Origin: Heterodera schachtii
Lineage: Eukaryota; Nematoda; Chromadorea; Rhabditida; Heteroderidae
Length of the DNA: 64,000 nucleotides
Assembly: GCA_023374025.1 (NCBI GenBank)
Contig: SIJG01000002.1
Span: forward strand, 1,709,790-1,773,789
Reading direction: 5' to 3'
A program made the position numbers and the translations under genes. Positions 39,601 through 49,976 of this stretch are shown in pieces. Numbering within the stretch: position 1 is the first letter of the stretch; each line of letters starts with the position of its first letter. The notes beneath the pieces are model-generated. The model did not search any database. It saw only the letters and a list, made by a program, of their open reading frames with translations, and was not told the DNA's origin.

Positions 39601-41149
39601 TTTAAACTTTTGTGGCTTATAATTTTGTTTAATTGCGAAATGATAACAATGAATAATTGCAAAAGCCGCCCCCGCCCTCCCCCGGTGCCAAACACCGCTC
39701 GAGAGTCTCGGGTCTTCGCCCCCCCCCCTTAAACTTTTGGCACTTCCCTCGGAGGGATGCCACTTCACGGAAGAATTGTGTGCGGTAGAGGAAGAGAACA
39801 ATGCGTGAAAAATGAATGAATGAATTTTGCTGGATGGACGTGGACAACAAAACAAATGCCAAAATGCGACGCTTTTTCGGCTTTTTGGGTGCCACCGAAA
39901 AAATATTTCATTTCTCTTAAATATAATAGGTGATTTCCGGTCTTAAAATGTTGCCAAAAAACTTGGGGAAGCCGCTATACATTATTTTTGCAAATTTGGT
40001 AATTAATAGCGACGCTCGAGAATCTCGGTCCTCGAAAAACTTTTCTTTTTGCTTTTAATTACTTTCTTTCCCAAATCAATAATGCTTTTTCCCAATTGGC
40101 AATGCCTTTTCATAATTACCAATGCTTTTTCCTAATTACCCCCCCCCCTTTTTTAAAAGGAATTTGCTGATCGTGTTCACTTCGCCCCTCCAATTCTTCA
40201 TTTACTGCTCCATGTCCGAGCAGTTTCGGCTGACTGTGCGTCAACTGTTCTCCTCTCGGCTTCTTTTTGTTGCACAAGCGCAGCCGAACACTTTGCACGG
40301 CGGCAAACGGTGAGAAAAGAGAGAGGGGAAAAGCATTTACGAATTGGCAAACGGTCAAATTGATCAAATATCAAAATGATCAATTGGCTTACGGGCAGAG
40401 AAATTGTCCGATCGTTCAAGTCGAGATCATCGCTCAAGCATTGTTCGGCTTGTTTTTCATTGTTTTGACTCTCAAATCACTCGTTTTGTTCGATGATCAC
40501 TTTTTCCCTTTGGTCACTTTTCTGGCTCCCTTTTTCTTCCACTGATCACTAATTAACTCCCTTTTTACTAATTGACTCTTTGATCACTAATTGCCTCTCC
40601 GATCACTAATTGACTCTCGGAGATCACTTGTTTGGTTCTACAATCTCTTTTCCCCTTTGGACACTTTTCTGACTCCCTGCTCTTCTACTGATCACTCTTT
40701 TATAACTCACTATTATCCATTGACTCTCTTTCTCTCTCCGATCACTTTCTGTCCCCTCTTCTGATCACTTTCTGTCCCCTCTTCTGATCACTTTCTGTCC
40801 TCCCCCCCCCCTCTGATCAGTGAGTGTTTTGTTTGTCTGTCCCTTCATTTTTCTGCCATTTCACTTCTCCTCCCTCTTCAGTTATTCCCTCGTGTTGGTC
40901 GACGTTGAGCTGATCCGTCGTCAACAGCAGCAGCTTTTGCTCAGTCGCAAGCGCAATTTGTCGCTGCAGCAGCGCCGCGTGTCCGCCTCGTGCGCCGCGG
41001 GCAAAACGCAACCGCAGCCCAAGCGGAGCATCGCCGCCGCAATCGCAGTTTCGGGCGCCGCTTCCGCCTTCCTTCTGACCGGCGGAAGTGCGGCGGAAAA
41101 ACAGCGAAAGTGGGCGAGAAAAACTCGAGTTTTTGAAATTGATTTTTGA
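33700..41149 (+). CDS. Peptide GPCR of the sex-peptide-receptor/DMSR-like group
   Basis: A seven-helix rhodopsin-family receptor, probably for a neuropeptide. Twelve exons chain in phase to 540 residues: 33700-33813, 33900-33965, 34025-34115, 34165-34235, 34320-34454, 34617-34673, 34951-35154, 35471-35610, 35677-35899, 39377-39480, 40160-40309, 40882-41149. Seen: TM1 YGLPLYGFLMPILVLITT, TM2 NFVLLAMAVADLLTG, a long ECL1 ending in the TM3 Cys (AFWCRVYPLF), IWHTSAIWLSVFLAVQRYVYV with QRY in place of DRY, a Gly/Ala/Ser-rich third loop, and TM7 TSPLQFFIYCSMSEQFR in place of NPxxY. The QRY, the TM7 form and the sequence around TM3 are typical of the SPR/DMSR peptide receptors. The C-tail is basic and Gln-rich. 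Intron 9 (35900-39376) is 3.5 kb. The start at 33700 lies 14 bases after a TTTCAG, which could be a trans-splice or 5' UTR acceptor. Confidence 0.88.
35900..39376 (+). other. Large intron 9 of the peptide GPCR gene
   Basis: This is about 3.5 kb between the third-loop exon and TM6, roughly tenfold longer than other introns here. It contains many C-runs (36467, 38188) and G-runs (38402, 38510, 38680, 38721) and a CGAGACTCTCGAG palindrome at 37017. I see no exon on either strand that fits the receptor or another protein family. Confidence 0.6.
40740..40800. repeat. 23-bp tandem repeat with GATCACTTTCTGTCCCC
   Basis: About 2.7 copies of GATCACTTTCTGTCCCC plus TCTTCT lie just upstream of the last exon of the peptide GPCR. 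They are preceded by a looser series of GATCACTAATT units from 40545, so the tract seems to have grown by slippage. Confidence 0.8.
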
Positions 41150-41782
41150 AATTTGTTGATGGAAATTTTAAAGCAAAATTTGAAAATAATGGAAATGAAT
41201 TTCGAAATTTATTAAAATTTAAAATTTAGCGAAAAAATAGAGGAGGAAATTGGAAAAGATTTAACGGAAAAAGCTGATTGGATTAATGTTTGGCTTTGGA
41301 AATGTTGCGTCATCCCTCCGATCCCTCGGACACATTTTTTTTTCTTGGCATTTCCCTTTTTAATGGTCCGTTCCGCCTTTAAAACAATTTGACAAATTAT
41401 CCGGACCGCATGGTCAATTCAAATCAAATCATGACTTACTTTCTTCGTCCGGGGATTCATTCGTTCCCAAATTAGTTTTTGTCTCCGACCCCAAAATCCA
41501 ATTCAATTCACATGCCGTCCAAAAAAATGTGCCCAAAATGCCCTCCCCGTCGGACACCAATTTCCCCCCCCCCCAAAGGAATGGGATAAAGTCCCCTCTG
41601 GCGTCCCCCTCTTTTCTCTTTTCGGGGGTTTTCCACTCAATTTCGCTTTTTCCGTCCAAAATAAGTGAATTAAGTGCTTTTTGGACCGGGCAGAAGAGCC
41701 CCGCGTCACCGCACTGAATGGCCGGCCCTCTTGGAAGCGAAATCCCACTATTCTCGTATTTATGGGGGAGGGGGCGGGGAGG

Positions 41783-41978
41783 ACAAAGGGACAGTGCCAT
41801 CCCCGACACGGGAGAGACGAAGGGACAATGCCATCCCCGAAGGGGGAGAGACGAATGGACAGTGTCATCCCCGGGGACAGGACGAAGGGACAGTGCCATC
41901 CCCGACGGGGAAAAAACAAAGGGGCAGTGCCATCTCGGACGGGACGGGGGAAAGACGAAGGGACAGTGCCATCCCAGA
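41783..41978. repeat. Minisatellite, about 6 copies of a roughly 33-bp unit
   Basis: The core GAAGGGACAGTGCCATCCCC recurs six times with spacers of GACGGGGAGAG type. Copies differ by single substitutions and small indels (CAGTGTCATCC, CAGTGCCATCTC). Confidence 0.85.
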
Positions 41979-43355
41979 ACCGACTTTCCAATCCCACCAG
42001 TGTAATCCCTTCCCATCCAATCCCCGACTTCCTCCCTCTTCTCCCCGTCCGTGCCGCTGTCCTTCATCCGCTCCATACCCCCCCCCCCCGCCACCTCTCT
42101 TTTGTCCTTTCCCGAACACCTTTCTTCCCCGCTTCTTTCTCGGCACCTTTCCCTCTTCCCCGAATGGGCCATTTGCCCTTCTTCCAAGGCACGACATTTG
42201 GAACTGAATGAGAAGATGTGCTTTCCTGGCACAGAAATTGGAAAGGGTGGGCCGGTGGGAAGAACAAAGAAGGGAAAAGCGGGTGCCGTGCCGTTGTCCG
42301 TTCGGCCGTTCATTTGTTGGACCATTGTGCCGTTCTTGTGCATGGAGGGGGGGGGGGGGGGGCGATGGTTCCAAATTTGTACCTTTCCCACCCCCGAGGC
42401 GAACTCAAACATTTTTTAAATATTTTTAGTTCCTTAAGCACGCCATTCAGTCACTTTTCTTAAAGCCAAAGTGCCCTTCTCTCCGCTTCTCTGTTCGTTA
42501 TGCCAAATTCAGATGTTTTTTTCTTAAATTTTAAATTTTTGTATTTTTCATTAAAATTTACCTGAATTCAGTGGGCTTTATTCAGCAATTTTGGTTGATA
42601 TTTTGGCTTTTTCAATTAAAATCAAAATCGAATTCCCTTTTTCAATAAGCAACTCAACTCAATTCGTGCCGTTAAATTTGGCATTTTCAAAACATGGCAT
42701 CCTAATTAATTTTATTTGCCTTTCCCCATCCCATAACAAAATATTTTTTTTTCATTTTTTCGTTTCGACCAAAGGCGTTTTTTGGTGTCGCTTGGCACGA
42801 CAAATTGCACTTCAATTTAATTTTGTTTTGGCACGTGCCGTGTAAATTTTTTACACCAAAATTCATTCATCAATTTTAATTTTCTGCTGCTTCATTATTT
42901 GATGAGAGATCATTCAAAATAATACAAAAATAAAAAAACAACAGAATTCATTTGTCACGCGCAAAATGAAAAAAAAAAAGATTTAATTTAATTCCATTGG
43001 GGAGGAGTCCTTAATTAGTGTTAAAGTGCCCTCTTCAGACGCTTTGCTTTGGCCGGCATTTCGGTGCCAATCATCGCCGCCCCGCCGCCGCCTTCCAACG
43101 GCATTCTGCCAAAGACTTCGTCCACCTCCATCACTTGTGCCAACAATAACAACAACTTTGTATAGCCAAGAACAGAAACAGACAACGGCACATTTTATCT
43201 CCTTCTGCTAATTGGCCCCCCTTCAAATTGTTCTCCAACTAACAAATTAGCACATTCGTCCGACACTTTTTGGTAGGTGACCGATCACTGGTGACTGACT
43301 GATCATTGCCATTGGCCAATCTTTGATACGCTTTCCCGGCATATTTTTATCCCTT

Positions 43356-43375
43356 TCTCTCTCTCTCTCTCTCTC
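43356..43375. repeat. (CT)n microsatellite within a 300-bp pyrimidine-rich tract
   Basis: A CT dinucleotide run starts a CT-rich tract that reaches about 43640. Two loosely repeated blocks (TTTGTCG...CCTATTGCG and TTTGTCGGTCTCCAATTGCG) suggest a local duplication of about 105 bp. Confidence 0.8.
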
Positions 43376-44249
43376 CTTTCTTTGTCGTCTCCTATTGCGC
43401 ATTATTTCTTCTCTTTCCATATTTTTTCATCTTTTAAATTTTTCCAATCAGTCTTTTCTCTCTTTCTCTCTCCCCTTTCTTTGTCGGTCTCCAATTGCGT
43501 ATTATTTCTTCCCTTTATCTCTCCAATTTTTCCAATCACTCTTTTCTCTCTCTTTCTCTGCCCACCTCTCCAATTCAGCTAATCTTTCCCCAACTCGTTT
43601 TCCATCTATCCACGTGTCTGTTTTTCTATCCTCCTCAATTTAGCGTTTTGTTCAAAGGGAAATTGAGCCCATTTTCAGTGTCCCCTCCCCCCGGCCCCGT
43701 CTCGTGTCGTCCGTTCGTTTGTTCGTCCGTCGGGTCTATTCCTCATTTAATTTCCGTCCGTCGCCCCTCCGGCATTGGCACCAATTAATTGCCTCCAGCG
43801 AGTGCCCTCCTCGACGACATTAATTCGCCTCCCCTCCCTCGGCCCTTTCGTTTGTCGGCCTTCGAATTTCATCGCTCCCAAAAGGGCACGCATAAAGCAG
43901 CACAGGTAAAGCATTGAAGATGGGAACGATGGAGCCTGGAAATGCTTCTTCCCCCCACCTTCAATTGGCCATTTTCTCATTTATCCCTCCCCCCTCCCTT
44001 TAGGGCATTCCTTCGGCCCCCTTTCTTCTCTTTGTTCCCACCTTTGCTGCGCTTTTGCTATTAGCATAATTTATGCCCTTCGGTCGACGCCAAACACTCA
44101 AATCCTTCAAATAAATAATACAATAATTACTGCCACCGGCAAATCCCCGCGGGGCAAAAATTTGCGACATTTTGCCAAAGGCAATGAAACGAAACGACGG
44201 CCAAATCGACATTAATTATCCCATTGTTGTTCTGTTGTTGGTGCTGTGA

Positions 44250-47200
44250 ATGACTTTTTACGCCGTTGGCACAATAACAACAGCAGCAGCACCAGCAACA
44301 GCGTCGGCATCGTCGCGCAATGGCACCGCCGGCGCCGAAAACTCAGACTCACCGCCGTCGTTGTTGGCACCAGCGGATGGCATGGGCCAAGTGGTCAGCC
44401 GATGAGTCTATATTTCATAAATCATTTATAAATTTAGGCAATTAGAGTTTCATTTTTCAATAATAATGGATGGCTGTTTTTTAATTATCCCCCACCGGCA
44501 CCAATTAATTTTCTTTATTCCACTAATTAGTTCCTTTAATTGTTGTTGCTTAATCATTTGTTTAATTCCCGTCCTCACATGACAGGAGAACAACCCGTAC
44601 GCGTTGGCATTGGCATTTGTCCCGCTGATGACCATTTTCGGAAATGCGTTGGTCATTTTGGCGGTGTGCCGCGACAAATCCTTGCGCAACGTCACCAATT
44701 TGCTGATCAGTGAGTGGTGGTGATCAAACACTAATTAATAATGAAAACGTGTAATTGATCAACTAAATATTTGGTTGGCCTTTTTAAGTGTCGTTGGCCA
44801 TTTCCGACCTTTTGGTTGCTCTGTGCGTTATGTTTTTTGCGGTTTATTACGAGGTGCAATATTTTCTGCTGTTACTTTATTTAGTCAATTTAAATAATTA
44901 TATAATTGTTTCCTAATTGATTCGCTCATTACTAATTATCATCATTATTGTTCATTAGTCCATTTAATCACTTATTTCTTAGTGGAATTCCTTCGTCTGG
45001 GACTTGGGCCCCACTCTGTGCAATTTGTACATCGGCGCGGACGTGGCCTGCTCGACCGCCTCCATTCTGAATTTGTTGGCCATTTCACTCGACCGGTACT
45101 GTTAGACTGATGAGTTAGCTTTTTACAGTATTCCTACAGTTACATCGCCATTTCCCACCCGTTGGCGTACTGTCAAATCGGCACCAATTCCCGTGCCTAT
45201 GTGTCCATCGCTTTGGTTTGGGCCGTGTCCATCTCCGTGGCCATTCCGCTCGCCTTCGGTGGGTTGGACAAATGGCTCTAAATTTGATCACAATTCTGAT
45301 AAATTAGCAAATTGTGTTCAGGTGCCAATCACATTGAGAGTGAACACGAGTGCGCATTCACAAACCCAGGCAAATGATGAAGCCCAAATCAATCATTTAA
45401 AAACAATACTATGGACAATATGAAACATATAATTAGTGATCAACACTTCTCCATCATTCTATCACCACTCATCCGCCGATCTCTTTGCCAATCAAAATCT
45501 AAAAATTAATTAATTATTGAACTTAAAGACATCCAAAGAATTTAAAATTTTTGAAAAAAAACCGAACGACCCTCACTCATCCACCTGATCAATCCTTTCC
45601 CGATCACCTCTCTTCCTTATCAACATCGACCAATCACTCTTATTTCGTCGCTAGCTAATCGTATCTGATCTGTATTCCTTGCCGGCTCAACATCATGTCT
45701 AATCATTCATATTCGCCATCTCCCACTCATCTGATCAGTCCTCGCCCAATTAAATTTCATCCTTATCAATTTCGTCCATTCACTCGTATTTCGCCGTGTA
45801 TTCCGAACACTTCTATCTTATCTGATCTGTGTTCCTTGCCGGGTCAAACATCCTGTCCAATCATCCATATCCTCTCCATTCCACTTCGATCACTCTCCCA
45901 ATCATCTGATCAGTCTTGGCCAGATCACTTCCATGCCCCAATTTGTACAGTGTTCATGATCAGCTCCTCGGTGTTGTCCTTCTTTTTGCCCTGTTTGGCC
46001 ATGATTGCGCTGTACGCGGTGGTGTTCAGGCGATTGCGCGAACGCGAAAGCGCACGCACCGCGCGGAAGCGACACGCCGCACTCAGCGGGACTGAGACGG
46101 CACTGATCTCCAACGCACTGATGGGCGGCGCGAAAATGGCATCATTTTTAATTAAAAAAATTATATAAAAAATTTATTTTATTTGTAGGCACGCCAAATC
46201 GCGCGCAGTCATCTAAAGGATCAGCTGCTGTTGGAGCTGAGCATTCAGGTGGGACTTTGGCATTGGCATGCTTAATTACTTTTTGAATTGTTGGCCCATA
46301 ATTAAAGTTAAAATCGTTTAAATTTAATTGCTGCAAATTTCGTTGGTTATCCCAAATTTGCTTCATTGGTGCTAATTTCCCCTAATTCGCCCTTCTGCTT
46401 CTTCAGACTTCCTCCTTCCCAACCGCCAGTCGTTCTGATGAGGAAGACGAAGAGGAGGACGATGACGAGGAGGAGGAGGACGAAGAAGCGGTGGACGCGG
46501 GCGAATCCGCCGCCGGACGAGCGCATTGGCACCGCAACGACAAGCGCGGTTTGGCGGCGCAAGTGGCGCAAGAGTGCCACAAAAAGCACCAGCGAAGGCC
46601 CACCTTCGGCTTAATGATGAACGGCGGGGCAATGCCATTCGCGACGGCACCGATGAACCCACTGCAGGTACATAAAGCAGAGGAACACAAGGACGAACCG
46701 AACAATTTGGGACCGAGATTCTCGGCTATAGGGTCTCAGTAAGATTCAACCCTCGAGCAGAAAATCCGGCATTTTGATGACAAATTAATCGGAAATCGGC
46801 TGAATCTCTTCAGTTTCTTCCCTGCCGACTCAATTCATTAATCAATGTTAATTAACTGTTTATTTAATCCTAATCGCTTCTGATCAGCTCATGATCGGCA
46901 GATGATCAATCAGAAAAAGTTCCTTTTCATTTTCCTTTTAATTAAAATTGGCATTTTAAGCGCAAAAAGACTCAGACCAAGTAACTAAGTGATCAGCAAG
47001 CAAATCCAAACCCTATTTTGATCAGATGTGATTTAAGCCATGCTTTTGCTCCCCTTTCAGTTGCCTTCCACCGCTTTGACGGACGCGGAACGTCGCGTGA
47101 AGGGGTGGCGGCGCAAGCGAACGCTGCGACTGATGCGCCGCTGCAACACTTTGCCCTCCACTGTAATGCAACGACAGACGACGACTACGGCGCCGCATGG

Positions 47201-49976
47201 GACGACACAAAAGGCGACGAAACGGACGACAATGGCACGGGGGGAAAGCGAAGTGACCGAGGAACAGCAGACAAAGGCGGACACGACAAAATGCCAACAG
47301 CAAAGGCAAGAGTCACTAAAACGGCCAAAAAGTCCAATCGGAGACATACAAAACGCAAACGGTGCTAGTGACTGAACGGGTACTGCTCGAAAATGATGGC
47401 GGCCAGGAGCAATTCTGTAAAGATGTTGTTGCCACGGCGGAACCTTCCACAAAGGGCCTTAATGAGGGGGACGGCGAGGAACGGCCGCCTTCGCTCTCCC
47501 CCGTGCATTTGTGCAGCAGTTTCGGCGACGAGTTGGTGGAGTGCTTCCCATTCATCGACCAAAACGAACACCAGCAACAACAACAACCAAACGAGGACCA
47601 CAATAACAGCAACAGCAACAAAAGTGCCGTGAGTGTCAACCCATTCCCAACCAATTAATTAATTCATTAATTACCCCATTAGTTATTGCTTGGTGACGAG
47701 TCGACTCCCGACGACACGCGCCGTTGTGTTGGCCTGTCAAATGGAAAAGCAGCAGAATCGGCTGATCCATCGTCATTTAATGCCGAGGCACTTAAAATGC
47801 AACAGCGAAATGGCAGCAGCAAACGCGGCACAGTGAGGCGAACGGCGACGACGCAAAAGCAGCAGAAAAGGGCAACGGAAATGCCATGCCATCGAAGCGG
47901 TGGGCAGGGCAATTTCGGCATGCGACGAACGCACTCGGAACGGCACCCAACGGACATCAAAACGCAGCAACGGATTAGGCGGTTGTCAGCCGATGGAAGC
48001 GCGTGTGCTTCTTGCGCGGGATGGGTTGTCATTGTCGGGAAGGAAGACGAAAATGGTGCCAAAAACAATGGCACCGACAATGATCGACTAAATGGTGCCG
48101 ACTATAATAATTATCGTAATGATAATGACAATGGCACTACCGCTGCGGGATCGCCAACGTTTGGCACAAACATTGAGCAACGGAAAAAGAAAAGCACCGC
48201 GCGACAAGTGGCGAAAGGTCGGCAAAGTGTGCCTTTCTGCCACTTCAAAGCACTTTTAGACGCTAAATCCGGGACAAAATGCGCCGCTTTTTCCACCGGT
48301 GCCACTTTGGCACTTCGCAACGGCGGCGGATGCGGCGCGGCACCGCCGTTTCTCCTGCAACAACGACAGCTGCGACAGAAGCGGCACAAGCAGTGCGGCG
48401 CAATGTTGGCACGGCTCATCCAATGGACGAGGGGCCAGCGGAGAGTGATCGCCGGAGGGTTTGGCATTGTGGACGGGCCGCGATTGGTCGAAGGTAGGGA
48501 AGGGGGCACGTTGACCAATGGGGTCGAACATTTGCTGATCACTGTTGGTCGCTCTTCTTTCCTGATAACGGACTAATCACTTTCCGAACCCGAGAAAGCA
48601 ACAATTTTTAATGAATCTATGCAAAAAAAAAAAAAAAAAAAATTTGCCCATAAAATTGGCTTTTTGGTTTTGTTCGCTTTTCTGATCACTTTTTTTTTTG
48701 TTGCTTTTTTCACCATAGATCACTTTATTCTCCCCTTCCCAAAAATTATCATTTTCAGTGCTCGAAAGTGCCACAACTGTCGGCGTCGTTTCAGCAGTTG
48801 ACCATCACAACAGAACAACGGGCCGAGGCGGCGATGCTCGTCGTTCCGTTCGGATTAGCAGCCGCTCGCAGCCAGGACGGCACGGCAGCAACACCAACAC
48901 CAACGACTCGGGCAATCAACGTCATAATCAGCTGAATTTTAATCAATCCGAGTACGGTGATCAAAGTGATCAAAAGGACGGGGATCAGTCGCCGTCGGAA
49001 TGGAACGACGCCGGCGGCGAAAGCAGCGCGGGACTTTCCTCGTCCTACCGTTTCTTGCTGGAGAGCGGCGCCACCAACTGCTGCTTCGCAGACCCTGATC
49101 GACGCCGGAACAGTTGCATCAACACTAGCATGGTAGAGAAGTTCAGCGGCGGCACCAGGACGGGCCATGGCCAGGACGGCGAGTCGTTGCACAACGGCCA
49201 AAACGGCACAGTGCCGCGGAGGAACGGCGCCGCCGCGTATTGCCAGCGGGCGAGCACCGTGACCGGAGTGCCGAAGAAGAAGACCAGCTGCGCGTCCTCC
49301 ACCTTCTCCTCCTCCCCGTTGCGGTACATTCGCCAGGCATTCCGACGATCGCTGGTCCCGGTAAGGAATTTGCAGCAATTAAACCCAAAATTTAAAAGAA
49401 ATCTTCGAAATTCAGATCATCGAGGAAGGGCGGAAGCCGTCTCGCGCACTGCTGAAGCGGGCGACGCGTCAAATGCGGCGTGAACAAAAAGCGACCGTAA
49501 CACTCGCGGTCGTTTTGGGTAATTGCGGGGGGAGCAAGCGGAAATTGGGCACCGACATTTTTGGCATTATTATTTTTTTTGCCATTTTTGGTTATTGCGG
49601 GAGGAGCAAACGGAAAATGGGCACCGACTCATTTTGGCATTTTTTGGCATTTCTCAATGTGTTTGTCGTTTTTTGGCATTTTGTCACCTCCGTCCGTGTT
49701 TCAGCGGTGTTCCTCTGCTGTTGGGTGCCCTTCTTCGCCTTGCATTTGTCAAATGCCGTCTGTTTGCTGTCCGGCGGTGGCCAATGCGTTCACCTTTTGG
49801 CCATGTTTCTCTCCACTTGGCTCGGCTACCTCAACTCGTCCCTCAACCCGCTCATTTACACCGTTTTTGACAAGCGATTTCGCAAAGCGTTTCGCAATTT
49901 GCTCGGCTGTGCCGCGGGGCCGTCGAGCAGTGCCGGCACTGGCGGAGGACGAAGAGGGACGAGGCCAAGGGGCTGA
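44250..49976 (+). CDS. D2-like dopamine receptor with very long third intracellular loop
   Basis: A Gi/o-type biogenic amine GPCR. Fifteen exons give 1145 residues: 44250-44390, 44586-44709, 44789-44853, 44983-45095, 45140-45258, 45322-45369, 45951-46138, 46189-46248, 46407-46667, 47061-47331, 47369-47628, 47683-48493, 48759-49360, 49416-49518, 49705-49976. Seen: TM2 [13 protein letters not shown]3 [22 protein letters not shown] with the amine-binding Asp130 and DRY at 147-149, ECL2 [14 protein letters not shown] as in vertebrate D2, TM5 serines [10 protein letters not shown]6 CCWVPFF (Trp1062), TM7 [10 protein letters not shown] (NPLIY 1103-1107) and a short tail ending a palmitoylation-type Cys, as in D2-like receptors. 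The loop between TM5 and TM6 runs from about 230 to 1045. Introns 6 and 7 use GC donors. The 37-bp intron at 47332-47368 is the weakest join and a frameshift is possible there. The C. elegans counterpart would be dop-2 or dop-3; I cannot decide which. Confidence 0.9.

Larger units (their letters stand above)
41150..44249. other. 3.1 kb spacer between two GPCR genes
   Basis: This holds the 3' flank of the peptide GPCR, a minisatellite (41783-41978), C/G-runs, a CT-rich tract around 43356-43640 with a (CT)n core, and the upstream region of the D2-like receptor. Open stretches in the minisatellite exist on both strands and are by-products of the repeat. No gene is seen. Confidence 0.5.

Noticed and set aside
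47686..48576. Could the 297-codon frame be a separate gene between receptor halves?
   Set aside because: It has no independent start context, and its ends are splice sites in phase with the preceding and following receptor exons, so it is better read as part of the third loop.
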